Shown here one piece after another: positions 21,326 through 32,264 of a stretch of DNA of 64,000 nucleotides. How positions within the stretch are numbered: position 1 is the stretch's first letter; the number at the start of each line of letters is the position of its first letter. The DNA is taken from assembly GCF_002127325.2 (NCBI RefSeq), contig NC_035448.2, positions 113,175,660-113,239,659 on the forward strand, read 5' to 3'. This stretch comes from Helianthus annuus (lineage: Eukaryota > Streptophyta > Magnoliopsida > Asterales > Asteraceae). Below the pieces are notes generated by a model, which ran no database searches, was not told the DNA's origin, and saw only the letters and a program-made list of their open reading frames with translations. The translations under genes and the position numbers were made by a program.

Positions 21326-22041
21326 TGTTAGGGGAGGATTTCTTAATGACCTGTGATCCTCAATTATTGTAGGGTTTGGTGATCCTCACTTCTGTCTCAA
21401 TTAGTGATCCTCAGAAGTGCTTCAGGATCAGGATCATGGATCATCCTAAGGATCCTTATACTAATGATTGTCTACTTTGAATATGGTATTATTTTGCAGG
21501 AGTACCAGCTTGGACTTGGTCTTGGCGACGTTCCTGGAGAATATTCCATGTTTATTCCGCACGTGCTTGGCTGGAAGTGGACGTTATGGAGTCGTGGAAG
21601 ACTTGCATGATTTGCGGAATGTTAGTTAGTGTAGATATTTTCTATTTTTAAAGGGGTAGCGAGCTAATTAGAAAACACTTGGCTATTTTTGGCTACACAC
21701 ACACTCGTGCAACTGCTCTCACCAGCTCTCTGCAACTCACTCGACGATTACACACATATTTGCACAATACACTATAGTGATCCTTGTACTTAGCTCGCTC
21801 TCATCCAAAGTTGTAATACATTCATTGTTTAATTAGAGTTGGTGATCGGTAGTTTCCATCACCCAAGGTTTTTTATGCCGGAGATCATTCATTGATCAAG
21901 GGCTTTTTCCTCGTATAAATCTTTGTGTCACTTATTCATTTCATTTCTGAGTGATCCTTATTGTTGTTCATCAATTCAAGCATCATACCTCACAAAATCA
22001 GATTTGGTTGCATTATCCTTGTGTGATTTTTGACCAAAACA
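21326..22041 (+). repeat. D 5' LTR (716 bp)
   Basis: TGTTAGGGGAGGATTT to GACCAAAACA. A TATA-like TATTTTTAAAGG lies near 21641. A 68-codon ORF is present in both LTR copies but looks like a chance ORF. GGATCC and GATCCT words are frequent, as elsewhere in this family. Confidence 0.93.
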
Positions 22042-22042
22042 G

Positions 22043-22062
22043 TTTGGCGCCCACCGTGGGGC
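22043..22062 (+). other. D primer-binding site
   Basis: TTTGGCGCCCACCGTGGGGC, one base after the 5' LTR; equivalent to the PBS of C and I. Confidence 0.75.
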
Positions 22063-22128
22063 AATTGGTAATTCATTCCTAAGAGATTACTGTTTTCGTG
22101 ATCATTTTGGTTCATTGCATCCAAGCAG

Positions 22129-23565
22129 ATGGCTTCATCATCAAAGAACACTTCCAGTGCCATGTCTGCAGTCAATTCATCTCAGGGCATTCCACCTTTG
22201 CCTCCACCACCTTCTGGATCTCAGAAAAATGCCGAGAAGAAACCAACTCCCATTTTCTCAAAACCTCCAACTTCTTCTGCTTCTTATACTCCTACTACTA
22301 GTGACTTGTTTACTCTAATTTTGCAGATGAAGGAGCATATACAGCAGGAGGATAAGACCAATGAAAGGATTCTTAGAGAAATTGGAGATATCAAGAAACA
22401 GAAGAGATCGGCAGAGGATCATTCCCCATTGATGCCCAGATCTTTGAATTTCGATACTCCGGTCATGACTTCTCAGCCTTCAGTAGTTCCAGACGTTCAA
22501 TACGTGGGAGGACCAAAAGGAGTGCACTACGGATCATCAGCAATGACTCAGGCATCGGGATCATACTTCCAACCAGCAGGATCCCTCCCTCAGAATATAG
22601 GATCCTTCGCTAGCTCAGGAGGATATTTGGGAGCGCAGCATATACAAGGGTTCTGGCCGTCTCAAGGATCCTCGCAGGTTCAAGGATCCTCGCAGGTTCA
22701 AAGATCCTCGCAGGTTCAAGGATCCTTGCAGGCTCAAGGATCCTCTCAAGTCTATGGATCCTCTCATGTTCAAGGATCCTCGCAGGTTCAAGGATCCTCT
22801 CAGGTTCAAGGATCCTCTCAGCTTCAAGGATCCTCTCAGGTCCAAGGATCCTCTCATGTTCAAGGATCCTCTCAGTTTCATGGATCCTTCCAGTTTCCTG
22901 GATCCTTAAGGAGTTTGCAATATGGGAATTCAGATATCCATCAAGGAGATTTCATTCCAATGCAGACCATTGCTTCAACTAGTCCTTCAGTCATTCCAGA
23001 GTCTCAACAATATGGATTCACATCCGGTGTTCCTAATTTGAACCCAATGGGAGGTAACACTTTCAATAATTCTTATACCACTAACCATGGCCTTATGCAG
23101 GATACAGGTATCAATCATGCCATGGCTAGAGAATTGCAAAAGTTGAAGGATATGATATCAAGTGTTCCAGGAGTGGTCAAGCCTATTCCGGAGATTGCAG
23201 ATGGGAGCCATAAGATATCTCGTTTTGCACCACCCATTTGTGATGCTGAGATACCCAAGAGGTTCCACGTGCCAACCATGAAGTTATATGATGGCTCGAC
23301 GGATCCTGAAGAACACATAGCACAATACAGGGAAAGGATGGAGATCAATCCCATCCCAGAAAGGTTAAAGGAAGCATGTCTGTGCAAGGGATTTGGATCC
23401 ACCCTTACTGGATCGGCTCTTAAATGGCTGCTAAATCTTCCCCCTTACTCTATTACCTCGTTTGCTAATCTAGTTAACCTGTTTAATAATCAGTTTTCTT
23501 GTAGTAGAAAATTTGAGCGTTTAACTAGTGATTTATATAGGATAACCCAAATAATGAATCATTAA
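22129..23565 (+). pseudogene. gag: D gag N-terminal part with Q-G-S-S repeat
   Basis: Starts MASSSKNTSSAMSAV, the first ATG after the PBS. Residues about 60-110 form a short coiled coil (LFTLILQMKEHIQQED). Residues about 180-260 are a six-residue tandem repeat around QGSSQV. The Tat-type gag domain follows (about 330-478; DGSTDPEEHIAQYRERMEIN, LKWLLNLPPYSITSFANLVN). Translation ends at 23565 because bases were lost where C has MTQGHNESLRDYI; the gag domain continues in another frame from about 23556. An intact relative would read through into protease. Confidence 0.88.
22660..22910 (+). repeat. 18-bp coding tandem repeat in D gag (about 14 units)
   Basis: Units of the form CAAGGATCCTCGCAGGTT, each with a GGATCC site, encode QGSSQV and variants. 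C and I have only a few degenerate units at the same place (for example 48770-48960 in I), so the array expanded in D. Confidence 0.9.
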
Positions 23566-24833
23566 GAGATTATATCACTAAGTTTAGTAAAGAATCCTTA
23601 GATATCCCTAACCTAGATATAGAAACGGCTGTTGAAGCCTTTAAAATTGGATTGCTTAGGGATTCATTATTCTATGATGATCTTGTTATGACACCTTGCA
23701 GGAACCTAGATGAGGTAAGAACCCGGGCACTTAGGTTCATTCGGCTAGAGGATGACAAGAGGATCCAGGAGAGATTGGCAGGATCCTCAAAGCAAGAGAA
23801 GCAAGGATCCTCATTCAAGAACAACAAGTTCAGATCCTATAACAAGTCTGATAACCAGAATGTGCATGCTGTAGAACGGGAAGAGGATGATGAGGATTAT
23901 CCTCCAATTTCTGAATACTGTTTTTCTGTTGATAACAACGAACTAATCCTTGCGATGCAGAATCTAGGTGATAAAGCCAGGTGGCCGAGAAAAAATGACA
24001 AACTAGCTGCAACTAAAGATAAATCAAAATGGTGTGCATACCACAAAGATTTTGGACATCTCACAGAAGAATGCATCGCATTGAGAAAAGAAATTGGATA
24101 CTTGTTGAGCAAGGGGCACTTGAAAGAATTATTGGGGAGAAAGAAATCAAGAACTCAGGATCCTGAAAGGATCCCAGAGAAAGCTCCAAACCCTCCAGCA
24201 GATGCACAAGTTATAAATTTCATATCTGGAGGATCAGACATTTGTGGAACATCCTTTTCAGCAGCCAAAAGACATGCAAAGGAAACTAAGATGGATAATG
24301 GGGATAGACCCATTCGAACATCTAGTGTCTCCGAAGGAAAAATCATAACTTTTGATAAGGATGATCGTGTTGACATTCAGGATCCTCATCACGATGGTTT
24401 GGTTATTACTCTTTTTATTTCTAACCATTTTGTTCGCAGGATCCTTATAGACGGAGGAAGCTCCGTGAATATCATCCAGCTTGATGTTCTTAAGAAGATG
24501 AATATTCCCGAATCCGATATCATACCAAGATCCTCTGTGCTCGTGGGATTCAGTGGCGAGACTAAGAATACTCTGGGGGACATTAAACTCCCAATCTACG
24601 TTGAAGGGCTACATACTTACCAAAAATTTTGTGTTATTGACTGTTTATCTTGTTGTAATGTTATCCTTGGCAGGCCTTGGATACATGACATGAAGGCGGT
24701 CCCATCTACTTATCATCAATGTGTGAAGCTTCCTAGTCCTTGGGGGATAGTGAAGATTGATAGTGATCAGCAGGAGGCTAAGAACTGCTACACATCGTCA
24801 ATGAAACCAGCCTTAAAGTCAAGGGAGCAATAG
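23556..24833 (+). pseudogene. pol: D gag C-terminus and aspartic protease
   Basis: In the shifted frame this continues the gag domain (DSLFYDDLVMTPCRNLDEVR) and a histidine-cysteine stretch (WCAYHKDFGHLTEEC). The protease follows around 24390-24700: ILIDGGSSVNI is the active-site loop, in the D-G-G form seen in Tat elements, and CCNVILGRPWIHDM is the second conserved block. It stops at an in-frame TAG (24831-24833), after which the same frame continues to RT. Confidence 0.85.
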
Positions 24834-24860
24834 CAATCAAAGCAACCTCCGAGAGAGGTC

Positions 24861-27155
24861 TTGGAGGCAAGAGAGCAGGATGTAGTACAAATCCTTTTGG
24901 ATCCTGATGATCCTAAATCTAAAGTTTACATAGGATCAGGGATCCTTGGCGAAATGAAAGAAAACCTAGTATCCTTCCTCAAAAGGAGAAAAACTACCTT
25001 TGCATGGAAACACGAAGACATGACAGGTATATCTAAAGATATAATCACTCACAAACTTGGCATTGACAGGTCGTTCAAACCAATCCATCAAAAGAGGAGG
25101 AAGTTTGCACCAGAGAGAAATGCCATTATCCAGGAGGAGGTAGAAAAATTACTCTGAGCAGGTATGATTAGAGAGGTCAAGTATCCAAGATGGTTGGCCA
25201 ATGTGGTTGTTGTTCAAAAGAAAAACGGAAAGTGGAGGGTATGTGTCGATTTCACTTATTTAAATAAGGCATGTCCCAAGGATCCTTCATTACCCCACAA
25301 TGACTCCATGGTGGATGCAACCGCGGGTCATGAACTGTTAACTTTTATGGATGCTTCATCTGGATTTCAGCAAATTCAGATGGAACCATCTGATCAAGAG
25401 GATACAGCCTTTATGACTCCAACTGGTATATACTGTTATATTGCTATGCCGTTTGGACTAAGAAATGCAGGTGCAACTTATCAAAGGCTAGTGAATATGA
25501 TGTTCAAGGATCAGATTGGACACACTATGGAAGTTTATATAGATGACATGGTGGTAAAATCCAAAAAGGCTGAGGATCACCTGAGAGACTTGGAGGAAGC
25601 ATTCAATATCCTTGACAAATATAATATGAAACTTAATCCTTCAAAGTGTCACTTTGGTGTTAAAGAAGGTAAATTCTTAGGGTATATGGTGACAAAGAGG
25701 GGCATTGAAGCCAGTCCAGAGCAAATCAAAGCTATAATAAACATCAAATCCCCTGCCAACGCTAAGGATGTTCAGAGGCTAACAGGCAGGATTGCAGCTT
25801 TAAACAGATTCATATCCAAATCCTCAGAAAAATGTAAAGAGTTCTATGATATCTTGAGGAAGAACAAAAAGTTTGATTGGACTGAGAAGCATGAAAATGC
25901 CCTCAAAGCTCTTAAGGATTACCTGTCCTCGGCTCCTGCCTTGATGAAACTAGAAAAAGGAGATGTGTTATCCTTATATCTGGCGGTATCCTCAAAATCA
26001 GTAAGTGCGGTCCTTGTCAAGGATCACCAAGGTACACAACATCCTGTTTACTATGTAAGTAAGAGTTTGCTTGATGCCGAGTCCAGGTATTCTCATTTGG
26101 AAAAACTTATCCTTACATTAATTATGGTATCTACTAAATTAAGACATTATTTTGAAACTCATTCCATTATTGTTAAAACTAATTTTCCAATTAAGAATGT
26201 TCTCAGGAAACCTGAAATGTCAGGAAGGATGGCTAAGTGGGCAGTAAAGCTTAGTGCTTATGATATAAGATATGAGCCTAGGACAGGCATTAAATCCCAA
26301 GCCTTAGCTGACTTTGTGGCAGATTTCAGTAGTGACTTGCAAAAGGAAGCCGAATTAGAAGTCCAACAGTTAGAGGAAACTAAGGATCATTGGATACTCT
26401 ATACAGATGGATCCTCTAATGTCAAAGGAACAGGGCTCGGAATACTACTAAAATCGCCACAGGGGGACATAATACCCCACTCTATAGCTTGTGAGTTCCA
26501 AACTACTAACAATGAGGCTGAATATGAAGCCTTGATAGCTGGTTTGCAAATCGCTAAGCATATGAGGATCAGGTATCTTGAGGTACATGTAGATTCATTA
26601 TTAATCACTAACCACTTTAATGGATCCTATGCTGTTAAAGGTGAAAAGCTAACCAAATATTTGGAGATAGTCAAAGAATTGGCACTCTCTTTTGTTTCCT
26701 TTAGTTTGACACAGGTACCAAGGGAGGAAAATACAGAAGCTGATGCATTGGCTAATCTAGGATCATCTTTGAAGATTCCAGAGGACATAAGTATCCCCAT
26801 TATCCATATCCTGACCCCTGCCATCGAGGATCATGTGGCTATGGAGATAGGAGAAGATTCTGCAATCATCCCCAGTGATAATACTCAATCTCATTCAGGA
26901 TCATGGATTCTCCCAATCATGAGATACTTACAACATGGAGAGATTCCTACAGGAGAAAACCCTAGGGATTTCAAAATCAAGGTATCTCAATTCATAATAT
27001 TAAATAATATGTTCTATAAACGATCTCTTGCAGGACCATATTTAAGATGTATTGAGGATCCTGAAATCCAAGAAGTCCTAAAGGATTTCCATGAAGGAGA
27101 TTGTGGAAACCACACTGGGGGCAAGGCATTATTCTTAAGGATCCTGAGGACATGA
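24861..27155 (+). pseudogene. pol: D reverse transcriptase and two RNase H domains
   Basis: One frame, broken by TGA at 25155 (R in the family, CGA to TGA) and ended by TGA at 27153. RT: RWLANVVVVQKKNGKWRVCV, FMDASSGFQQIQM, active site VYIDDMVVKS. The first RNase H (about 25870-26340) has lost its leading acidic residue (LYLAVSS where Y-x-D is expected). A second, archaeal-type RNase H follows (about 26390-26770) with intact LYTDGSSN, NNEAEYEAL, and EADALANLG. Degenerate plus second RNase H is a Tat-lineage hallmark. It ends at the start of the integrase zinc domain. Confidence 0.9.
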
Positions 27156-28139
27156 TACTATTGGCCAACTATGAAGAGAGATGTTGTGGAGTATGCTAAG
27201 AAATGTGATCCTTGTCAGAGACACAGTAATATCCTTCATCAACCGGCTGAATTCTTGCATCCCATATCCTCCTCTTAGCCATTTATGAGATGGGGTATGG
27301 ATATAGTTGGTAAGCTTCCTAAGGCACCTGGTGGAAAAGTGTTCATGCTCGCTATGACTGATTACTTCTCCAAGTGGATAGAGGCTGAAGCTTTTGCCCA
27401 AGTCAGAGAAAAGGAAGTTATATCCTTCATTAAAAGAAACATTATAACTAGATTTGGTATTCCTTCTGAAATTATATGTGATAATGGTTCCCAATTTATT
27501 GGGGGCAGAACTACTAACTTTTGTGACAGTTGGGGGATTAAGATGATAACATCAACACCAGTCCACCCACAAGCTAATGGTCAGGCAGAATCATCCAATA
27601 AGATCATCATCAACAACTTGAAGAAGAAGAAGCTTGGATCCAAGAAAGGAAAATGGGCAGAAGAGCTACCTTATGTGCTTTGGGCTGATAGGACAACTCC
27701 TAAGAATGCTACAGGCCAAACTCCATTCTCCTTGGTATTTGGGGCAGAATCAGTAATCCCTACAGAATTGGTGGTTCCAACTGCAAGGACAAGTATTCGT
27801 GATCCTGAAGAAAATGATAAGAACTTGGTTCAAGACCTAGACACTATAGAAGAAATCAGGGATTTGGCAAGGATAAGGATGGCCAGCTATCAGCAGAGGA
27901 TGGCTGGAGCCTACAACAAAAATGTCAGGATCAGGAAGTTCCAAGTTGGTGATATGGTACTAAGGAAAGCATTTCAGAATACCACCAATCCTGCTGATGG
28001 AAAGCTGGCACCAAAGTGGGAAGGACCTTATTTGATTGAAGCTGAGGCAGGAAAGGGGGCATATCGATTGCTAACAATGGAAGGTGATTTGCTACCTAGA
28101 GCCTGGAACGCTGTCCATTTGAAGAAGTACTTCATGTGA
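27156..28139 (+). pseudogene. pol: D integrase
   Basis: The same frame continues after the TGA at 27153 with YYWPTMKRDVVEYAKKC and CDPCQRHSN (zinc domain), then a TAG at 27277 where the family has W, then the catalytic core: WGMDIVGKLP, ICDNGSQFIGG, TPVHPQANGQAESSNK. The C-terminal domain is KWEGPYLIEAEAGKGAYRLL, ending HLKKYFM. No chromodomain. The frame is otherwise intact, so recent decay is by point mutations. Confidence 0.88.
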
Positions 28140-29522
28140 TAAGGATCCATGATCCTCACATGATAACTATCCTTAAAGGATCCCTACAGCACAGATGATC
28201 CTTATTGTGGTAACATCCTAATCTCAAACTATTTCATTCTCTTATTTTCTCATATAAGGATAAGGATCCTGCATCCTCTATCCACCTTTCACTTGATTCT
28301 GAGTTTTGAAGGTTCAGGTATCCTTAGCAAAGGGTTGATTATCCACAGAAGCATCCAGTTATTTGGGCTTGACCCCAGTTATTTGGGCTTGACCCCAGTT
28401 TCGCCAGTAGCGCACGATGATTCTGGTATAGTTCATGACAATGGGACCAGTACTCTCTTTAGGGGCTGACAATTCCATTGTACTGGCTATACCTAGGATC
28501 CTACGTATAATGGTAGACGTACCATACATCCGTTCCTAAGGTTTCTAACGTTTTCACGTTAGCTAAGGTTTTGGCATTTTCATGTCACTAAGTTTGGATA
28601 GTCGCTAGTAACGGCCATACTCCAGTTTGCATACGATCCTTAGGCTTGTCCCCAGTTATCCTTGGGCTTGTCCCCAGTTATCCTTGGGCTTGTCCCCAGT
28701 TATCTTTGGGCTTGTCCCCAGTTGCTAACTTTTATCTTATATTGGCTTAGTCCCAAGTTGTATCCTATTTCAGGTTTTTGAAGCCAAACGTTCAAGGATC
28801 CTTGATCCTTACCTTCTCTTAAGGTTTGCATTTTGGGTTATCCTGATTATAAGTGTTGAAGGATAGGATCCTAACTTGGATTCTCAGGTATGATCCTTAA
28901 CTATTTTGATTTTATTCATTATTTATTTGAATAACCCTTATACTTTGACAACTGAACTTGTGATTCTTAAACTATATTATTTTTCAGAACTTATCGATTA
29001 TGGGATATGTGATCCTTGATCATACCTTAAACTTTTTGGATATTTTTTAAATTTTTCAAGGCTTGATAAGTTTGAACAAAATGAACATTACAACAGTTGG
29101 AAAATAAAACATTAACAGGGATAACATTACAGGATAAGTCAAAAGTTAAAGTTTTATTTATTAACAAAAAGATTTAACCCCTTTTAAGGTTGTCAAAATT
29201 GCCAACACACGTTTCTACCAGCAAAACGTGGCCCGTCCACATGGGTTGGCAAAGGGTGTCCATTGTTCATGCGGTTATAGCAAGTGCAGGAAATAAAAGT
29301 TGGCAGGATCACAATGGCTTCATCCCCCAAACAGAGGATCCCTCCACCATTTGTGATCCTACCTATTGTCCAAAGGATCCTAGATCCTTAAACCTAAGAC
29401 TATTGTTTAGAGTACAGACCATCATTGTTTAAAACATCACAACCAAAAAAAACCACTACCAAATTTAAAAAATTGGGCTCCGGCTATGTCTAGAAGTGTC
29501 CATCATCGCCCAATCATGCAGC
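28140..29522 (+). other. D region between pol and the antisense gene
   Basis: Non-coding, 1.4 kb between two converging genes. It holds arrays of the GGGCTTGACCCCAG / GGGCTTGTCCCCAG words (28355-28402, 28639-28724) and many GGATCC words. It must contain 3' ends for transcripts from both strands; I see no clear terminator. Confidence 0.7.
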
Positions 29523-29980
29523 CTACACCTTCGCTGCCTCATCATCCCCTCCAGCTCCAGTATCCTTCGCCTGATCCTTACCACTGCTACCAGCTTCGAT
29601 TACCAGAACCTCGTCAGCCTCATCCTCATCATCCTCCAACTCAGCCAGCCTAGCCTTCCAGCCTTCCATGTCCCAGCTGCTCCTATCAAAGGCAGGATCC
29701 TGAGCTTCTTGAGCCATCTGTATCTTGGTCTTGTACATGGCAATGGCGGCGGAGACTTTAGAATCCTGTGTGATCTCGTGCTTCTCGTAATCAGCATTGA
29801 TCAGAACCTTGGCCGTCTCAGTTTTGGCATTTTGGAGGTTTTTTTGGAGGTCAGCAATTTTGAGATCCTTGAGCATCACAACTTGTTGAAGGTCTGCATA
29901 CTTTTTATCCAGCTCTTCAACGTTCCCCACGTAGTCTTCAATCTCAGCAAATTTCTACAAAGAAGAAAAGGCAAAGATTA

Positions 29981-30385
29981 TGTAGGACCGGTTTTGACGC
30001 CGTTCGATTGCGTAACGAACGTTTCACGTGCGGAATTCGTGAACGTACGTGACCGAACACACAATAACGTACTACTAACGTGATTCCATTGAGAAATACG
30101 ACTTGAATGGTACAAGAATCACGATTACACCACTTTCTCTCACTAGACTTTCTCTCTCTAGAAGTCTTCTACTAACTTTTCCAAAAAATCTCTTCTAAAA
30201 ATCTTACTAAAATCATGACATAACCTCCTATTTATATGGTCATGGCAACTTAATGAAAGTTCTCATTAATTACAAGTTTGCCACCTTGCCATTTCTAACT
30301 AAATATGACATTATGCGCTTGATTTCTTCCGGCTTCTCACTACGACTCGGATTGACGAAGGCGATAGACAATAAATGCATCAACA
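29981..30385 (-). repeat. E 3' LTR (405 bp)
   Basis: TGTAGGACCGGTTTTG to ATGCATCAACA. GTGCGGA box at 30028-30034. Sense-strand TATAAATA at 30229-30236. Confidence 0.93.
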
Positions 30386-31297
30386 ATCTCCCCCTTGGAT
30401 ATTGCCGTAGTCAATCTCGTAGTGAAACTCGTAGCAACTTGTCTTTCTCTCTCTCTTAAACTCGAACGAAGATGTAGTCGACAGACAACTGCACTAACAA
30501 ACTCCCCCTTGAATGTTGACGGAATCTTTAGTGAGAGTCTTCAACTACTCTAGCTCGAACAGAATCCCGGTGGATCTGTCTTCAGCTTCCGATGCTCTCT
30601 TTCTTCAGGCTCCCCCTTTCGTCAAGCTTTCGTGCTTTTGGGATCGACACCTGGCTTTGTGTATCAACAGATTAAGAAACCTGCACATCTCAAACACACA
30701 ATTATAACAAACAATATTGTGATTCAACTTAATGAATCAGCTAAACATTTGAGAATTATCACATTTAACACTTTATCAAAATAATTCGAAACATTTCAAT
30801 TTCTGATTCAAATTAATGTATCATCTTAAACATTTCAAATCAGTTAACCAACCTGTCTGTTCATCATGTTTAGCCTTTGAGATTTTGAATGTCAGCTTTT
30901 CAACATCAGTTGTCGAAAATCTTTTTGGATTTTTCAAAATAAGAAACATGAATGCAAAGACAGAAAATTAAATGCCGAAATGAAATATGTACAAACATAT
31001 TTTTGTGAGTTGTGTAAGAGGATCATATCAGTTTTGAGACACATCACAAGCACCGTTAAGCTTCTAATCGTTTTAAGTTTTAAACGATTCACGTTGATTG
31101 ACGATATTGTTGTCCTCTTAAATTTTCATATAATTTTCAATCTATTCAGGATACTATTTAAGTGTTTTATGAACTTAGTTCGATTCATGTGTCCCACCTC
31201 TTGAATATACTCCCGTATCCAGAATCCCAATATTCAGTCTTACAGGCAAGAATACTACAATGATATCTGTACATAAATTAGGGGTTAAATGCGAGAA

Positions 31298-31343
31298 CTG
31301 AGGGATCTCAGGTCAGAACTTCCGTTCAGCAGAGAGATATCAG
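31298..31343 (-). promoter_or_regulatory. E paired-hairpin motif, copy 1
   Basis: Core 31310-31333: AGGTCA, GAAC, loop TTCC, GTTC, AGCAGA. Directly below, ATCTC (31305-31309) pairs with GAGAT (31334-31338), and CTGA (31298-31301) with TCAG (31340-31343). On the sense RNA the apical loop is GGAA. Confidence 0.75.
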
Positions 31344-31460
31344 CTTCGACTTAGTAGTGTGTCCCCTTTAGAAGATCTTTTCAGCTACAACAGATGATTA
31401 TCAATTTTATTGTCTAATCAGCCGAGGGCTTTATGCTATGTTTCAAGCATTTTGCGGAAA

Positions 31461-31516
31461 GTATTAGCCAAGGACTAGGTCAGAACTACCGTTCAGCAGA
31501 AGTCCCGGAATAATAC
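31461..31516 (-). promoter_or_regulatory. E paired-hairpin motif, copy 2
   Basis: Core 31477-31500: AGGTCA, GAAC, loop TACC, GTTC, AGCAGA. Directly below, GGACT (31472-31476) pairs with AGTCC (31501-31505); further out GTATTA (31461-31466) pairs with TAATAC (31511-31516). Stem sequences differ from copy 1, while the internal loop is the same. Confidence 0.75.
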
Positions 31517-32264
31517 CCCAGACATCATAGAGTATAAACACCTAGTATATCAGAATACGAGACCTTTCAAACGAGATTTCAGGGGTTACCTATATATCCA
31601 AGTAGTGTTCCCCACGAATTTCACAAGTTTGAAATTTTAGGTTTATATCCCGAATAAATCTACTAAATGTACAAAAACCTATCGTCACATCATCAGTGAG
31701 ACCGTTTATTACATTTAACATTACATTTCTTTAGCGTGCTGTGATAGTCCACTGATTTACAATCATTTCCTCTTTTTCACAACAAAACTCATTTTTAAAT
31801 TTTTAATATTTTTGACATTTTCAAATTTTCTAATTTTTTAAAATTTTACTCCCCCTAAAATCAAAATATGTTTCAATTTTGATTTTCTGGGAAAATTTGA
31901 AACAAACTGTACAAAGTTGACAACTTGATGAGAATCACTTCAATTCGCTATCCACCTGGCATAAACAATCAGAACTCCCCCTCGCAACAAACTATTTTCC
32001 CATTATGATTTCAAAACACTTAAGTTTGTTTTAATCAAAATGGTTTTTCCGGAAAATTAGTTTTGTGTGTCATTTCATAAACTCGGGGTTTCATCACCTT
32101 GTTTTTCAAATTACCACTTGTAAGAAAGATGAATCAAGTACAACTTAATGTCCCTGATTTATCTTTTTGAAAGACGAAAAATCACCAGAGTGAAATTTCT
32201 CAAGAAATGTGCCGATTCATGTTCCACGCTTACCAACCTAGGAACTCCGGCAAGTCAGGTTTTT

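Larger units (their letters stand above)
30386..32264 (-). other. E 3' non-coding region
   Basis: No gene; AT-rich. The first bases are the polypurine tract (CTCCCCCT on the plus strand at 30388), with further CTCCCCCT copies near 30505, 30609, 31851 and 31975. It contains the structured motifs at 31298-31343 and 31461-31516, and boxes shared with B: GTGTCCCACCTC (about 31188), GTGTTCCCCAC (about 31605) and GACGATATTGTTGTCCTCTT (about 31100). Confidence 0.75.

Noticed and set aside
21404..21610. 68-codon plus-strand ORF in both D LTRs (also 37818-38024)
   Set aside because: No composition or context of a gene; preserved only because both LTRs are recent copies.
22615..22881. Minus-strand ORF with GSLNLR repeats
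   Set aside because: It is only the reverse reading of the 18-bp repeat in gag of D.
22660..22905. CRISPR-like regular 18-bp repeats
   Set aside because: They are in-frame coding repeats without spacers inside a gag gene of a plant element.
29523..29954. Exon 4 region as an independent host gene
   Set aside because: A perfect acceptor and phase-0 junction tie it to the exons beyond E, and it lies inside the borders of element D.
30253..30459. Short plus-strand ORFs in the E LTRs (also 36142-36327)
   Set aside because: Shadow ORFs opposite to the element direction, shared because the LTRs are copies.
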